From: Takakia lepidozioides
Taxonomy: Eukaryota > Streptophyta > Takakiopsida > Takakiales > Takakiaceae
NCBI GenBank assembly: GCA_030704615.1
Contig: CM060733.1
Coordinates: forward strand, 60,884,001-60,948,000
Reading direction: 5' to 3'
DNA: 64,000 nucleotides
Below, piece after piece: positions 12,117 to 25,068 of this stretch (positions within the stretch are counted from its first letter, which is position 1; every line of letters starts with the position of its first letter). The notes under the pieces are model-generated. The model ran no database searches. It had not been told where the DNA came from and saw only the letters and a program-made list of their open reading frames with translations. Made by a program: the position numbers and the translations under genes.

Positions 12117-13658
12117 CGCATCAATCCCTCACACAATCACGTTTGATCAACTCCCAGATTTCAACAGGATGGAAATGTGGGTCTCTGATATTCTTGCTTC
12201 AAAAGTTTATAAACACGAACCAATCTCTGAATCTGAAGTATCAAGCCAATACACAGCATCATCGAACCACTCCTCACTCTCTACCTCCATCTCCGCCTAG
12301 GCGTACTGTGCTTGGCAATATGGCGGGAAACATCCGTCCGTTTGTACACTATACATCAACTGTGTAGCTGGAGATGGATGTGCAAATTTTTTTCGTATCC
12401 ATTTCGGACTTCGAGAATGTAAGTAGAGAAATTTTTCGTAGCAACTTGTCCCTGTCCCGAAATGGCCACCTGGCATACATCTTTGTCCTAGGGTTGTACC
12501 TTGAAGAATACCTAGTTCCCATGATGAGACATGACAGTACACTGAGCTCCCACATAACTTGGTTGTTGAGGAGCTCGATAATGTGGACAGTCCACCTGGT
12601 AGCTACAGACAGGTTGTTGAAGGCTAGCTTGCATACGACATTATCAATGCAAGATCCACATACCTAGATGCAACTTAGTTTTGACGTGAAGCTACGAAGT
12701 CCCCCTCTAGCTGCACAAAATGGTCCCTAAGGAAGTGAAGAGGCAGTGCAACTGCTCTCAATTGCACTAAGCACGTTAGAAAACCCAAGGCCTTTGTCAC
12801 AGATTTGTGTGATTGAGCATACAATGCAAATCACATTGCAGCTTCCGTGTTTCAGTCAGCTTTCTCATTATAAGGGAAGTTCCAAAGATTGATGCCACAA
12901 AGTTGATAAACCAGCTTGGAAACATGCACACCATGGCATGCTGTGTTGAGTTTGGCATTGAGCAACACGATTGCAGCTCCTCTAATTGTCAACTACCTGC
13001 ACCAACAGAAATGGATCCCTGCGTACTCCTGCCACCTCTCTTTTGAATGGTGGTGATGCAGTCGTGTCTTGCTAGAAGCCTTGCAACACTATTCAATGTA
13101 TTCCCTGTATGATCATCTGACTTCCTACCTTTAGCCTGTGGCAGTTTATGGAACTAACTTCAGACTTGTACTCGTCGCATGCAAGAACACCCCAAAACAT
13201 GAACTGACCATTCCAGAAGCAACCAAGTTGTGCCAAAATCCCAGACACATAGGTGTGTGTGTGTGTGAGGACAGACAGAGTTTGTGCTACAATGAGCAAA
13301 CTTCTCTCACTATTATAGCATGCTAACTCGATAGACATTATAGACAGAGCAACATCCAATCATTCCCTGACTGGATCTTCCACTTATGGAATGAAGACAC
13401 AAGTGATTGCATTACAGGACACAACCAGGCGAGCTTTGTCGGAATGATTTTTAAGTTGGTTAAATGCCCAAGATGGTACATTGGATATCTTGCCATTTGG
13501 CTTCTACCAAACAAAGGACAGCCTCCTACAAGTGGCCAGGATATGTAAAGCAGTTGACACTTAAAGTTCCTTGGGCCCTTCAAAAGGGTGGTATGATACA
13601 TACATTGCAACTTTTGGAGGTGGAAAAATAAGCTTCTGAAACATGACTTAGCCAGTGC
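12117..13658. other. Promoter region of GT47 gene and 3' flank of MYB gene
   Basis: This is 1.5 kb between two minus-strand genes. No frame with recognisable motifs was seen. A short GT run lies near 13253-13266. Nothing else is supported. Confidence 0.4.
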
Positions 13659-16522
13659 CTAGGATGGATTCTCTTCATTCAATGGCTGACTGGCTTGCAC
13701 AGCTGCAATTGTGTAGCGTGAGATTTCTCTGGCAACAATATCCCGCATCACACCCACTAACCCGGAGCCTTGTCCACCGGAACTATCGCAACCAGGCAAG
13801 CTTTCTAAGCCTGTTTGCTCCTGCTGCAACTGTGCTTGAAACATGGGCACCATCATCTGGGTAACCACCGCATGTATGGCGGATGTCAGGACTTCTGATG
13901 TGGTGCCCAGGTTGGCTGCTGTGGTTCCACCCAAAAGGCCATTGAAGCTGGCCAGATTGGGCAGCCCATTCCTACTGGCGAATGGGTCGTCAGCAAACTC
14001 CACATAGTCTGGACCCATTAGTGGGCCTTTTGGAGAAATGGAGGTGTCAGGGTGCCTGCCATATGTCTGGGGGGGACAGCAACCTCGTCCACAGTGGCTT
14101 GGAACTTCTGGCATATTCCACCGCCACAACGGGTGCATGAACGAGGAGACTGTCCTTGAACCCAATAAAGAGCAGTCGTCCTCAAAATTTGAACAAGAAG
14201 GGAGAGACAAAGATGTTGATGGTGCATACCCATTCAGGGACGGCGCTGCCTCTGGGAGACCACAGCTGGCTGCCACCTTCCGAGCAGTATAGGTACTGAA
14301 AGCACTTGGGCGCGGCACTGGCCTGATTAGCTTATTCTCTGAACATTTCATCAGAGCAGGGTGGGTCTCATCCCCACCATCCCTTTGCTCCACCTCTGCT
14401 CCAGTCATCAATCGATCTTCCAATGTCTCACCTTTTGCTTCTGTCTCAAGTGATGGCCATGAGTGTCGAGTCTCTGATGAGACAGCCATATCATCTCCAT
14501 CAATCTCCCTTCCAGAATCGTCTCCCACATCATTGTCATCACGCCCATGCTTGCTGCGCTCTGTATCACTTCCTTCTTCTTTCCCTTTGTCTGATCCATC
14601 TGACGACCCTTCCTTCCGGCCTCGATCATCTCCTAGATACTTGCGTCGTAGCGTGGAGTTCCAATGATTCTTGATAGCATTGTCTGTGCGGCCAGGCAGC
14701 ATTCTGGCTATAGATGCCCACTTGTTTCCATGGATCGCATGTGCTGCCACAATGGCCCGATCCTCTTCTTCTGCATATGGTTAAAGCGTCAATTGATAAG
14801 TTGTATGTAGGACAAAGAGAAAGAAAGAAAACTTTATAATGTGCAAGGGAAGCTCAAAGAACTTATGGTGGACAAAAGAAAGCAGGAAACAAGAAAATAG
14901 AAGGAAAGAAAGAAAGCTTGTATACCAGAGCGAGAATGTGCTCATAAGACGTTGTTTGCCGTAGCCTTGTGGCCATAGACCCTGCGCCCAGTTTGGGCCG
15001 AACATCTTTACAAGGGATTGTACTCATAAAATGCTGTTTGCCATGGCCTTGAGGCCATGTACACAAGAGAGAGAGACAGAATATGTTTGTCCATGGGAGG
15101 CCAAAACACTGAAAGAAGGAAGGAAAGGAAGAAACTTTACAATGTCCACAAAGAGAAAGAGGAACTTTATGACCATCAGAGGGAGAGAGGGGGGTATAAG
15201 GGGAACAAGCAGGAGAGGTTGGGGGGAACTAGTCTTGAGTCTCCTGACCATGGATTCCCAAGAAGAAATTAGAAGTCAGCAAGGCTGTAACTGTACATTG
15301 CTCAAAGATCCAGTGCGTTGATGAGACCAAATTTTAAAAAATCATGATTGACTGATCCTGCAACCCGAAATGGTTGAGAGTAAATATCTAGCTACAACTC
15401 AAACCTGACTAAGACCTATGAGAGCCAACTACCTCTTTAGGACCATCTCTCCAGCTGGCTCCATGTCATACTTAGGCTAGTAAGTAGAATGAAAATAGCA
15501 AGCTCCAATACAGCTTCAAGCAACACGGTGAACCCTACTGTGCTGCCTTTACCAAAGAGCCGACTACACAATTGACTGTTGTGTCAGATGCAGTGACATA
15601 TGACTAACCGCATGTACCCTATTGCACACAAGCCCATCTCATGTTAAAGTTATCTTCCCTTGGATCTGTCACTTGGAAGTGTTCGTGTGAAAGCGACTAG
15701 GCTCGAGAGAGCACCTAAACAAATGGTCACATAAAGCTTGATCCATCAGCTATGAGTGCACAGATACTCCACACAGCTCTACTTGGCTGGTCTCGATCAT
15801 GGCCTACTTCCTGCTGCCTTTCAGTGCTAGAGACACCAGGCGAACAACAGGTCCCGAAAACCATTTCAAAACTTACATTAGTGGTCCTGGAATCGTCACC
15901 GATTCTAGACTTCACTGTGAGAAGCAAAACAAGGTTACTTAAAGAGGAATCAGCGCAAAAAGCAATCAGTTTAGCATGAAAGCTCCCAAAGATCGCCAGT
16001 GCAGCAGAATGAAGATTGTGAAGAATCGCGATGCACACAAGTGTTGCATTGCAGCTCCAGTGTTGCAGTCATTTGCTGCAGACTGAGCTCTGCCTCTGGC
16101 ATACATCCTTCACTTAACCACAACTACTCATTATCCTTACTTCCCCCACTCGTACAGCCAACACACTCACACTTCGCTCTCTTTCCGTGGCGTGCGAGAT
16201 AAACTCCGACACTACTAGACAATTTCGACCAGCCAGCGCAGTGCAAAAAAGATAGAGCGGGAGCACGAATTACAAAAGCTGGGGTGCAGTTAACCGCACC
16301 AGAGAACGGTTTACGCTTCACACCAGGGTTGAGCTGATTACACCAGCGCAGCCGACACGACTTCCCCGACCGGCCTGGGATGCCCCGGGCAATCAGACTC
16401 CAGTTCCTAGCTCCAAATTTCTCCACCAGCCTATTCAACACCACATCCTCCTCCGGCGACCACGGCCCCTTGATGCGATCATCCCCTCCCTGCCCACCCC
16501 CCTTCATCTCTTCCAACGCCAC
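13659..16522 (-). CDS. R2R3-MYB transcription factor, MYB1/25/109 clade, 444 aa
   Basis: Two exons, 16522-16300 and 14770-13659, join in phase 1 across a 1.53-kb intron, giving 1335 nt. The intron falls after KRKPFS in R3, the family's usual place. The R2 repeat begins [21 protein letters not shown] and continues [21 protein letters not shown]. The R3 repeat reads [39 protein letters not shown] and TLRRKY. The regularly spaced tryptophans of both repeats are present. LVEKFG with [10 protein letters not shown] and TLRRKY place it with AtMYB1, MYB25 and MYB109 rather than MYB44/70/73/77. The middle is acidic and Ser-rich. The C-terminus contains [16 protein letters not shown], resembling the conserved tail of that clade as I recall it. 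It should act in the nucleus as a DNA-binding regulator; target genes are unknown. It is divergent from the gamma-COP gene. Confidence 0.93.
14771..16299 (-). other. Intron of the MYB gene with internal direct repeat
   Basis: The intron has a GTGCGG donor at 16299 and an ATATGCAG acceptor at 14771. A partial direct repeat containing TGTTTGCC and GGCCAT lies at about 14940-14980 and 15026-15060. Purine-rich stretches fill about 14815-15210. No nested gene is supported. Confidence 0.6.
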
Positions 16523-17573
16523 GGCTTTCTACTCCCGCTTCCCAGATGCTCCTCGAGCCCCTCAATCTGTGCACGGCCCGCTCAGCACGCCATAAATCTC
16601 CACCCACCAAAGGAAAGACAACAATCTTGCAAGCTTGCAAGCCCGCAACACAAGCCATCGACCGAGCTCTGCAATCTCGAGCTCTCCATCGCCATCTCTG
16701 TCTGTGTGTCTCGCAGGTCGCAGGGTGGGGTGTGTGGGTAAGGTGCGGTGTGGTGGGTTCACACAGGTAGGACATGCCGCCCTGGCTAACCGCGGTTACG
16801 TGCGCAGTCAGCCAGGTGTCAGTTACTAGTGAGCCAGTGGTAAGTTACTAGTAACAAATTTGTTAGGTACCTGACGCACCAAACCGCGTGCTGCAACGGT
16901 TGTGCGTCACCGGCAGTTGAAGCTCCACGCCGGGGGGGAGGGGCCCCCCTGCCTGCCTTTGCTTATGGGATAATTCACCCTCCATTTATTTCCCAATGAT
17001 CGCAACTCGCACATTTATTTATCTCTGCACCTCCATTTCCGTTCCGTATCCCGTCCTTTTGAAATGGTTACAGGCCATGGTTTTGCGTGTAAGTATTTAG
17101 TTAGGGAGTTGGAACGGCAGGCGAGTTGTTATGTGTCAGTGGGACCGTGCCTATCTTTACTTGGGAACCGTTCCCTTGACAGACCGGATGGATGAATGAG
17201 TGATGATGGATAGATGATACCCGTCTCTCTGTGGATGAATCGGCAGGCGATTTGGATGTTTGACGAGCAGTTATGCGCAAATTTCTTCCAACCGATGCCC
17301 CGTGTATGACCCAGAAATTTGTATCTATACTTCACAACTGATGGATGTGAGCAGACGAAGTTTGAGCGCCAGACCACCTCGTGTGTGGCTACGGAATCGG
17401 GACAGATGAATGAACTACAGATGGAACACGGATGGAGTGTGGATGGGATGTAGAGGATGAATGACAGAGAGATTGTTGTTCATCCGTGTGGCCGAGAGCA
17501 ATCAGGGTGCGAGAGAGAGGGCTTGGCGTCGTCTCTCTCGATTGTGTCTTTCGCAGAGCTCCAGCGATCCGCC
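16523..17573. promoter_or_regulatory. Divergent promoter between MYB and gamma-COP
   Basis: This 1.05-kb segment separates the start codons of the minus-strand MYB gene and the plus-strand gamma-COP gene, so it must hold both promoters and leaders. Visible palindromes are TTACTAGTAA followed by ACAAATTTGT near 16846-16866, and a G-run/C-run pair near 16930-16950. No clear TATA box was chosen for either gene. Confidence 0.5.
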
Positions 17574-20500
17574 ATGGCGCTCAGTCAGCCTGCTCCGAAG
17601 AAGGATGATGACAGGGACGATGACTGTATGTGTCTCTTTGTTTCTCTTCTGTATCTCTTTTTTTGCATCTGTCACTGGTCTTTCCCAGGTCTTTTTGGTG
17701 GTACTCAGCAGTGAGTGAGGGTTAAGGATGTGTGGTGGTCCGATCGGAAATCTGCAATCAAGCTTTGCATTGGCTGTGCATGAAAAGTGCTTGTTGTTGG
17801 ATCTCTGTCATGGCTTGATCTCGGAGGCTTGTGGTCGCCTTGAGATGCCTGCTCCATTTTTGCTTAATCTAGCTAGTGCGATCAGGTGTAGAGGTGCCAG
17901 CTTTACTCTGTTTTCTTCAGCTTGCGATTCTGAAAATCAGGGTAATACCATGTCGATTGGTGCAGCCACTCAGGAAGACCTAATACTAGATCTGTAACCA
18001 AATAGTCACCGTGTCATGAAAGTGGCTACATTATGGACTGGCAATTGCAAAGCGAGGTCAAACTCTCCGTTCATGTTAGCCAGGTTAGATTGTGAGCTGC
18101 AATGTGGGCTACTCCCAGCTATATTTCTAAATCTAGAAGCATGAGGGGTAGATCGTTGGACCTAATTCAAAATAATGGTCAACTAGTCCAGGAGGGAAGT
18201 CTGGCACCAAAACATAGGAGTTCACCTGAGGAGATTGGTGGGCAGGCTAGTGTGCTGGGAGAGCAGTTGTTGACCAAAATTAAATTTGGGATCCTCGCAT
18301 TTACAATGATGTTATGCTTACCTGCAGCTGAGTATTCTCCTTTCTTTGGCATCGAAAAGGGAGCAGTCCTGCAGGAAGCACGGGTCTTCAACGATCCCCA
18401 GCTTGATGCCAGGCGATGTGCCCAGGTGCCTCACTTTTGGCTTTTGCATAGGGTTCTTACTGTGTTCTTCACTGCACTCTGGTTGCAACATTCTAGCTAA
18501 TCTGGTTGGCTTGACCTTCACATGGGCTCAGGTGATTACGAAACTACTGTACTTGATCAATCAAGGGGAGACCTTCACAAAGGTGAGTTCTGCAAATAAA
18601 ATAAAATTCTTTAAGGTCTGAGAAGTCTTCTTGTTTAGAAGAGGGTGGGTGGGTCTCCAATGAATTTAATCTACTCAGCTAATAATGCAGTCCCAGTAGG
18701 TAGCATCTGATGACTCTCTGTGACTGTGAGCAGACCGAGGCAACAGAGGTTTTCTTTGCTGTCACCAAGCTCTTCCAGTCCAAGGATATAGGGCTGAGGC
18801 GAATGGTGTACCTTATGATCAAAGAAATCTCTCCATCAAATGACGAGGTATACCCTGAGTCAGCAAGTTAGTGTTGGTGTACAGAAGTACTCAACATTGT
18901 TGAGGTAATTGACATATCCAGGGTTTTCGCAGGTCATCATCGTGACAAGCTCCTTGATGAAGGACATGAACAGCAAGACGGATCTTTATCGTGCCAATGC
19001 CATTCGAGTGCTTTGCAGGATCACAGATGGGGGCCTGTTGGGTCAGATTGAGCGCTATCTGAAGCAGGCTGTGGTGGACAAGAATCCTGTTGTCTCCAGT
19101 GCTGCCCTCGTCAGTGGCATTCATCTTCTTCAGGTATATGTATCTATTTTGAGTGGTGTCCAATTTGATTTGAGTCCTTCTAGCGGTATCAGCATTTGTT
19201 GGGTATTGTCCTGACACCTCCTTACATGTGGTAATATGGGTTCAGAGCAATCCGGATATCGTGAAACGATGGAGCAATGAAGTGCAGGAAGCAGTTCAGT
19301 CAAAGGCTCCTCTAGTCCAATTTCATGCCTTGGCTTTACTCCATCAGGTGTGAATCTTGAATCACCTTTTGAGTTGCAAATGTGCTTATTAGTTTCCAAA
19401 TGAGGGTGTTTCGCTGAAGCAGCATGGGTTATGCTGCAGCAGGATTGTTTAACACGTGTTTTGAACAAGAATTATTCTCTGAATTAAGACATTTTTTGAT
19501 CTCAGACAGTGGATCTCATAAACGCTGAGGATTTTTGTGAGTGGCTAAGCCCCACCTACTGTGCTTCTTCAGCGAATCTTGCTTTGGATTCTGCTAGCAT
19601 TCTAACTGAGTAGCTCTTCTATGTTTGATACACAGTTCTCTACAACTTCCACTCTCAAGCGTATTTTGTCAGGTAGTAGCATGATGCTGAAATTGAGTCC
19701 TAGAAATCGTCAGGAGTAACCATGCAAGGTGCTGCTGAAGGCATTACTGCCAACAGTGCTGAATTCTTATGTAGAAAGCGTTGTCCTGGACGGTCAGTCA
19801 ACTTTGCTAATTGGCACCTTCATGTTGAGTGACAGATCCGACAAAATGACAGACTTGCAGTGAGCAAGCTGGTGACTAGCCTCACCCGGGGCACCGTGCG
19901 TTCTCCACTGGCTCAATGTCTTCTCATTCGCTACACCAGCCAGGTAAATCCTGCTCTAATATGTTTACTAGACCATAAGTCCATCATCACCGGTAGATTG
20001 ATCAAGAACATGGCCGTGCAATGTGGCAGGTAATAGAGGAGTCAGCTCCCAATGCGCAGACCGGGGACAGGCCATTTTACGACTTCCTGGAGGGCTGTTT
20101 CCGGCACAAGACAGAAATGGTGGTATTTGAGGCTGCACGTGCTGTAACTGAGTTAAGTGGAGTCACCAGTCGCGAACTTACGCCAGCGATCACTGTCTTG
20201 CAGCTCTTCTTGAGCTCCTCCAAGCCTGTGTTGCGCTTTGCTGCTGTCCGCACTCTGAACAAGGTGAGCTTGAGGATTGCATAGATTAATCTAACCTGTT
20301 GCCAACATAGGGTGCTTTTTGCAGCTCTTTGACCAATTCCGTTCTTCTGTTTCATGAGGATGGGTATTACCATGGATTGGTGCAGGTGGCAATGACGCAT
20401 CCACTGGCAGTCACAAACTGCAATATTGACATGGAAAGCCTCATATCTGACCAGAATCGCAGCATTGCTACACTTGCCATCACCACACTTTTGAAGACAG

Positions 20501-23500
20501 GCAATGAATCGAGCGTGGATCGCCTCATGAAGCAAATTACCAACTTCATGTCCGACATAGCGGATGAGTTCAAGATTGTGGTCGTGGAAGCCATCCGGTC
20601 CCTCTGCCTCAAATTTCCACAGAAGTACCGCACCTTGTGAGTATATAAGTGGTTGGTAGCTGGACCTCCATGAATTGCCTATCCTATAACCTACATGATG
20701 TCTTGGAAAATTTGAGGATCACAATGTTGCTTTTTGTTGCAGAATGAATTTCCTGAGTAACATTCTCAGAGAAGAAGGGGGGTTTGACTACAAAAAGGCA
20801 ATTGTGGACTCCATCCTTATTCTTATTCGCGAGATTCCTGAGGCGAAAGAGAGCGGCCTTTCTCACCTTTGTGAATTCATTGAGGATTGTGAATTCACCT
20901 ATCTTTCTACCCAGGTCAGTCCAAGATGATCAAGGTCTCTATTGTTTTCAAGTTCATGTTGGAAAGATTGATACTTCCTTGTATGCCACCTCTTTCTTCT
21001 CATACTATCATGTGCGCAGATTCTGCATCTGCTTGGAAATGAAGGGCCCAAGACCCAAGACCCAAGCAAGTATATCCGCTATATCTACAACCGTGTCATA
21101 CTGGAGAATGCAACTGTGCGTGCGAGTGCAGTTAGTGCTTTGGCAAAGTTTGGAGCAATTGGTGACTCCTTGAGGGTGCAGTCTCACATCTTGTCTCCTG
21201 AATGTGTTAGTTTGTTCATCAGTTCTGGTTTTCATAGCAATTGCTGTTTTCTGCTGCTGGAATAAGAACATGTGTCAATGACGTTGTTGTTGGCTGATGT
21301 GTTGATGTATGTATGGCATGGCAGCCACGCATTTTGGTACTACTGCGGAGATGTCTATATGACAATGATGATGAGGTGCCTGCTTCCCTGACCTAGTCTT
21401 CTCCCTTGCTGTTGTTTCATTAGAAGTTTGTTCTCTGGTGGCGTGTTTAGTCAGTTAGCAACCCTGAGCATAGGAGCACTTTTCTTTGGCAGGTGCGAGA
21501 CAGAGCGACTCTCTATCTGAACCTGCTTGGAGATGGTCCTGAGACACCTACGCAGGATGCCCAAACCTTTTTGTTTCAGAGCTTGGATGTGCCTTTGGCA
21601 AATTTGGAGGCGAGCTTGCAAAGCTATGTAAGTGTGTGAAGTCCCCTCTAACCCAAGGTTCTACTGTTATTTTTTTCTTTCAATTGCTCCGTTAAAAGCA
21701 TGGTATGGTTGGCTGCTGACTTCAAGAAACCCCGCAGGAGGCAAGTGAGAGGCCATTTGACGTGGCGGCGGTCCCGAAAGAAGTGAAGTTGCAGCCCTTG
21801 GTGGAGAAAAAGGCACCTAGCAGTAAGAAGGTTGGCAAGGATGGCAATCAGAAGGTGACAGCCAATGGTGGTACTTCAGGTCCTAACTCGTCAGAGACTT
21901 ACGAGAGACTTCTAAATTCTATTCCTGAGTTTGCCAGCTTTGGAAAACTCTTCAAGGTGCATACCCTCTTACTATCAATGAGTTTCTAAACTGTCACCGT
22001 TTGTAGCTTGCTTTGATAGTGTATGATTTTGACGGAAAACATGTCTCATGAGTAATTTTTTATAGTGGCTAGTTCTTATTTTTTCACTGTTTTTAAGTGT
22101 CAAAGAATGTGTTGTGTACTACTCATGTCAGGTTGTAAACAGCAGCTGATGTGGATTCTGGCTTGACTTGTGCAGTCATCACCAGCTGTAGAGCTGACAG
22201 AAGCAGAGACCGAGTATTCAGTGAACGTTGTGAAGCACATCTTCCCACAGCATGTGGTATTCCAATTTAACTGCACGAACACAATTGCAGAGCAGCTCCT
22301 TGAAAATGTAAGCTCTGCTCAGACAAGTAGTTTGAGAATGGGTGACAAATATCTCCTTTTTATGGTCATGTTGCATGTGGTGATCATGAGATGTCGGAGG
22401 ATTAGAATAATAAAGGAGCTGTTTGTGGGTGCAGGTGAGTGTGGTCGTGGAATTGGCTGATGCAGAGGATTTCAAGCAGATTGCCACCAAGTCCTTGCCG
22501 TCCATGCCATATGGGACTCCAGGCCAAGCCTTTGTGGCTTTTGAGCAATCAGAGGGAGCTTTCTCTGTTGGAAAGTTCTCCAACACTCTGAAGTTTGTTG
22601 TGAAGGAGGTAAGCAAATCCCACTATTACATCACTTCACTCCAACATGTAATCTGTCACTGTAGAAGTGGGAACTTTATTTGAGGCTCAATTGAGGTAAG
22701 CAGGATTCCTTTGCTCTTTAAATGTCAAGCTTAAGCCAAGCTAAAGGAGCTAAAGAATCTTTCTTTGGCAGCTTCTTGTTGTCATACAAGCTTGAGTAAC
22801 AACTGAAAGTGTTAATTCCAGCGATTCTACCCTTTTCCCCTACAAAACAGAAAAAAAACAGAATTTGTTGTCACTAATTTGAATAGAAGTCTTGGGTGTC
22901 TATGTGTGGAGTTCTAGTTTCCCGTATTTGTAGTCGCTTATCTGGCTACAGGATGTCTATATATGTGATGTGTCAAATTATTGACTTCTTTGCCTTCCAG
23001 GTGGATCCAAGCACAGGAGATGCTGAAGAAGACGGGTACGAGGATGAGTACCAGCTGGAAGATTTAGAGGTAGGCAAATTATGTCTGGCTGTTGAAGTGA
23101 AAAGATTGCATGGTAGCCAAATTGTGGAGGACAATTTGGTGGTGTGCAAGTGGCCCAGGACAGTTTGCCTTCTCATACCTTAAGTTGCAACTGGCTGGAT
23201 GCAGGTCACTGCGGCAGATTACATTCTGAAGAATGGAGTATCTAACTTCAGGAATGCTTGGGATTCCCTAAGCCCTGAATTTGAGCGCATTGATGAGTAT
23301 GGTCTTGGTGTGAGGGAGAGTTTGCAGGAGGCAGTCCAGGCTGTCAGCACTATTCTTGGCATGCAACCTTGTGAGGTGAGCCCTTGTCAGACATTCACTT
23401 GAAGAACGTACCAAAGTTTGCTAGACATTGCCATCAAGGCCACTTGATTCTCCCGATAGAAGTGTGGATTATTTCTGAGGACAATGTACAGAATTTAGGT

Positions 23501-24004
23501 TTTTGATGCAGCAGGATCCTCCCATCTCTCATTATAGAACTGTCAAGCCACTGCATTCGTGGGTCATTATGTTGGGCCAGGTTGCACATCCTTCACATCG
23601 AGTCAATGGATTTTTTATTTCGTAGTTCTTATCCTTGTCAAGTGGGTTCCTCTGGGAATGTTTCATGGTTTGGGATTCTCTTTGAGTCAGGGGATTTACT
23701 CCATCAAAACATTCAATAACTAGATTTTATCTTGCATGGACCATTATGTCTTCTGAATTTTTTTTCCTCAAAGAGACATTGCGTGACCCGCAAGTGCAAT
23801 GTTGTGCAGGGAACAGAGGTGGTACAGAGTAATGCCCGATCACATACATGCTGGCTGGCCGGCCAGTTTTTGAGTGGTTCGCAAGTGTTAGTGCGCCTTT
23901 CAGTTGGTATTGATGCTCAGAAACAGGTAGCCATGAAGCTGGCTGTCCGATCTCAGGATCAAAACGTCAGTGAATATATTCATGAGATCATTGCAAATGC
24001 TTGA
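17574..24004 (+). CDS. COPG: Coatomer subunit gamma (COPI gamma-COP), 894 aa
   Basis: Nineteen exons join at GT-AG sites and give 2685 nt: 17574-17625, 18328-18425, 18532-18582, 18734-18847, 18933-19133, 19246-19347, 19836-19943, 20030-20263, 20386-20636, 20743-20914, 21020-21175, 21325-21375, 21493-21627, 21738-21956, 22176-22307, 22435-22608, 23001-23069, 23205-23375 and 23810-24004. The protein is one of seven coatomer subunits, coating Golgi vesicles for retrograde transport. The N-terminal adaptin-like HEAT solenoid (about residues 1-550) includes [62 protein letters not shown] and [21 protein letters not shown] Lys/Ser/Gly-rich hinge ([14 protein letters not shown]) follows. The appendage domain includes [37 protein letters not shown] and [11 protein letters not shown]. 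It ends [11 protein letters not shown]. Length matches plant gamma-COP (about 886). All exons are intact. Confidence 0.97.
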
Positions 24005-25068
24005 TGATCCTTCCACAATAGTGGATGCCTGCCGAATGTGAAAGAGTATAGAAACATGTTCCTTAACATGATTTGAGCTTCCTGGTACCCCTGTTTGCAG
24101 TGTACATAACGAAACATCTATTCGGCGATTCCTTGGAAGTTCATTCTTTTGTTCAATTACTGGTCCGCTCCTAAGCTTTTGGATGTGATTGAAACATCCA
24201 CTAGTTTTTTCCAACTTAATCCCCTGTGTGGGTGTACCGTGAGTTGCAATTTTGTGACATGGCTTTGATCCAAGCAAACAATTTAAGTTGGTCTCGGGGA
24301 TGTTGGGCATAGTCCAAAGTGCTGTTTTGTGGATGTGTCTACTAGGCCAAGGTCTGCAGTCCAATCAATAACAGTCATAGGACTCCCACAGACTGTATAT
24401 TATACACCGTCTCTCTTGGTTTGAGTGTCATCTTTTTGAGTTAAAGCACCTGAGATACAGCTCCTTCAGGCTTGACTGCAAGAGAGTTAGAGACAACGGC
24501 AACCTCATGTGAGGCTAAGTGCAACAACACTGCCCCATTGTGTACTCATATCCCAGTCTTACACCTAACAATGAGCTGCATCCCTCAGTCTCTGCATCTA
24601 CTTATTGTCAGAACCAAGTTCACAACCTGCCAAGCAATCTCTTCAAGAGACTTTTGAAAACTAGATCAAAACACAGTTGCTGAGGAAGACCAGCAAACAT
24701 TCCCCCTACTTGAATCAAATTGGGTTGCTTATTTCAAAACTCATCTCCAAGGGACACTTCTGGGAGAGTCAAAGAACTGAAGCTTCGAGGAACCTCCCTG
24801 GAGGTAATTCATATCAGATCATCCATCCGGCTGGGGGAAACAGGTGTCCCGTGAACACGTGTAGTAGGCAGGTGAAGCTCAGGCTTCGCTCTTGCCCTCC
24901 TTGTGGGCAGGCAGGTCTCATCAGATCCGTGCTCGCTCTGCATCGCCTGCAAAACAAGGAGGAAGGGTGAGGTGGGAAGAAATCAAAGGTGGTTGGGGTG
25001 GTGGTGTATGGATCAGGAAGTGAAAGTACATGCCAGGAAAAAGCGAGCGTGAGAAGGATTTGGGAAGC
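24005..25068. other. Intergenic: gamma-COP 3' flank and V-ATPase H promoter
   Basis: This is about 1.06 kb between two plus-strand housekeeping genes. No supported frame or repeat was seen. Confidence 0.4.

Noticed and set aside
14018-14674. Open frames on both strands within MYB exon 2
   Set aside because: They are shadows of the MYB coding frame, which closes exactly with exon 1.
20077-20633. Minus-strand frames of 88-152 codons
   Set aside because: They are shadows of gamma-COP exons 8 and 9.
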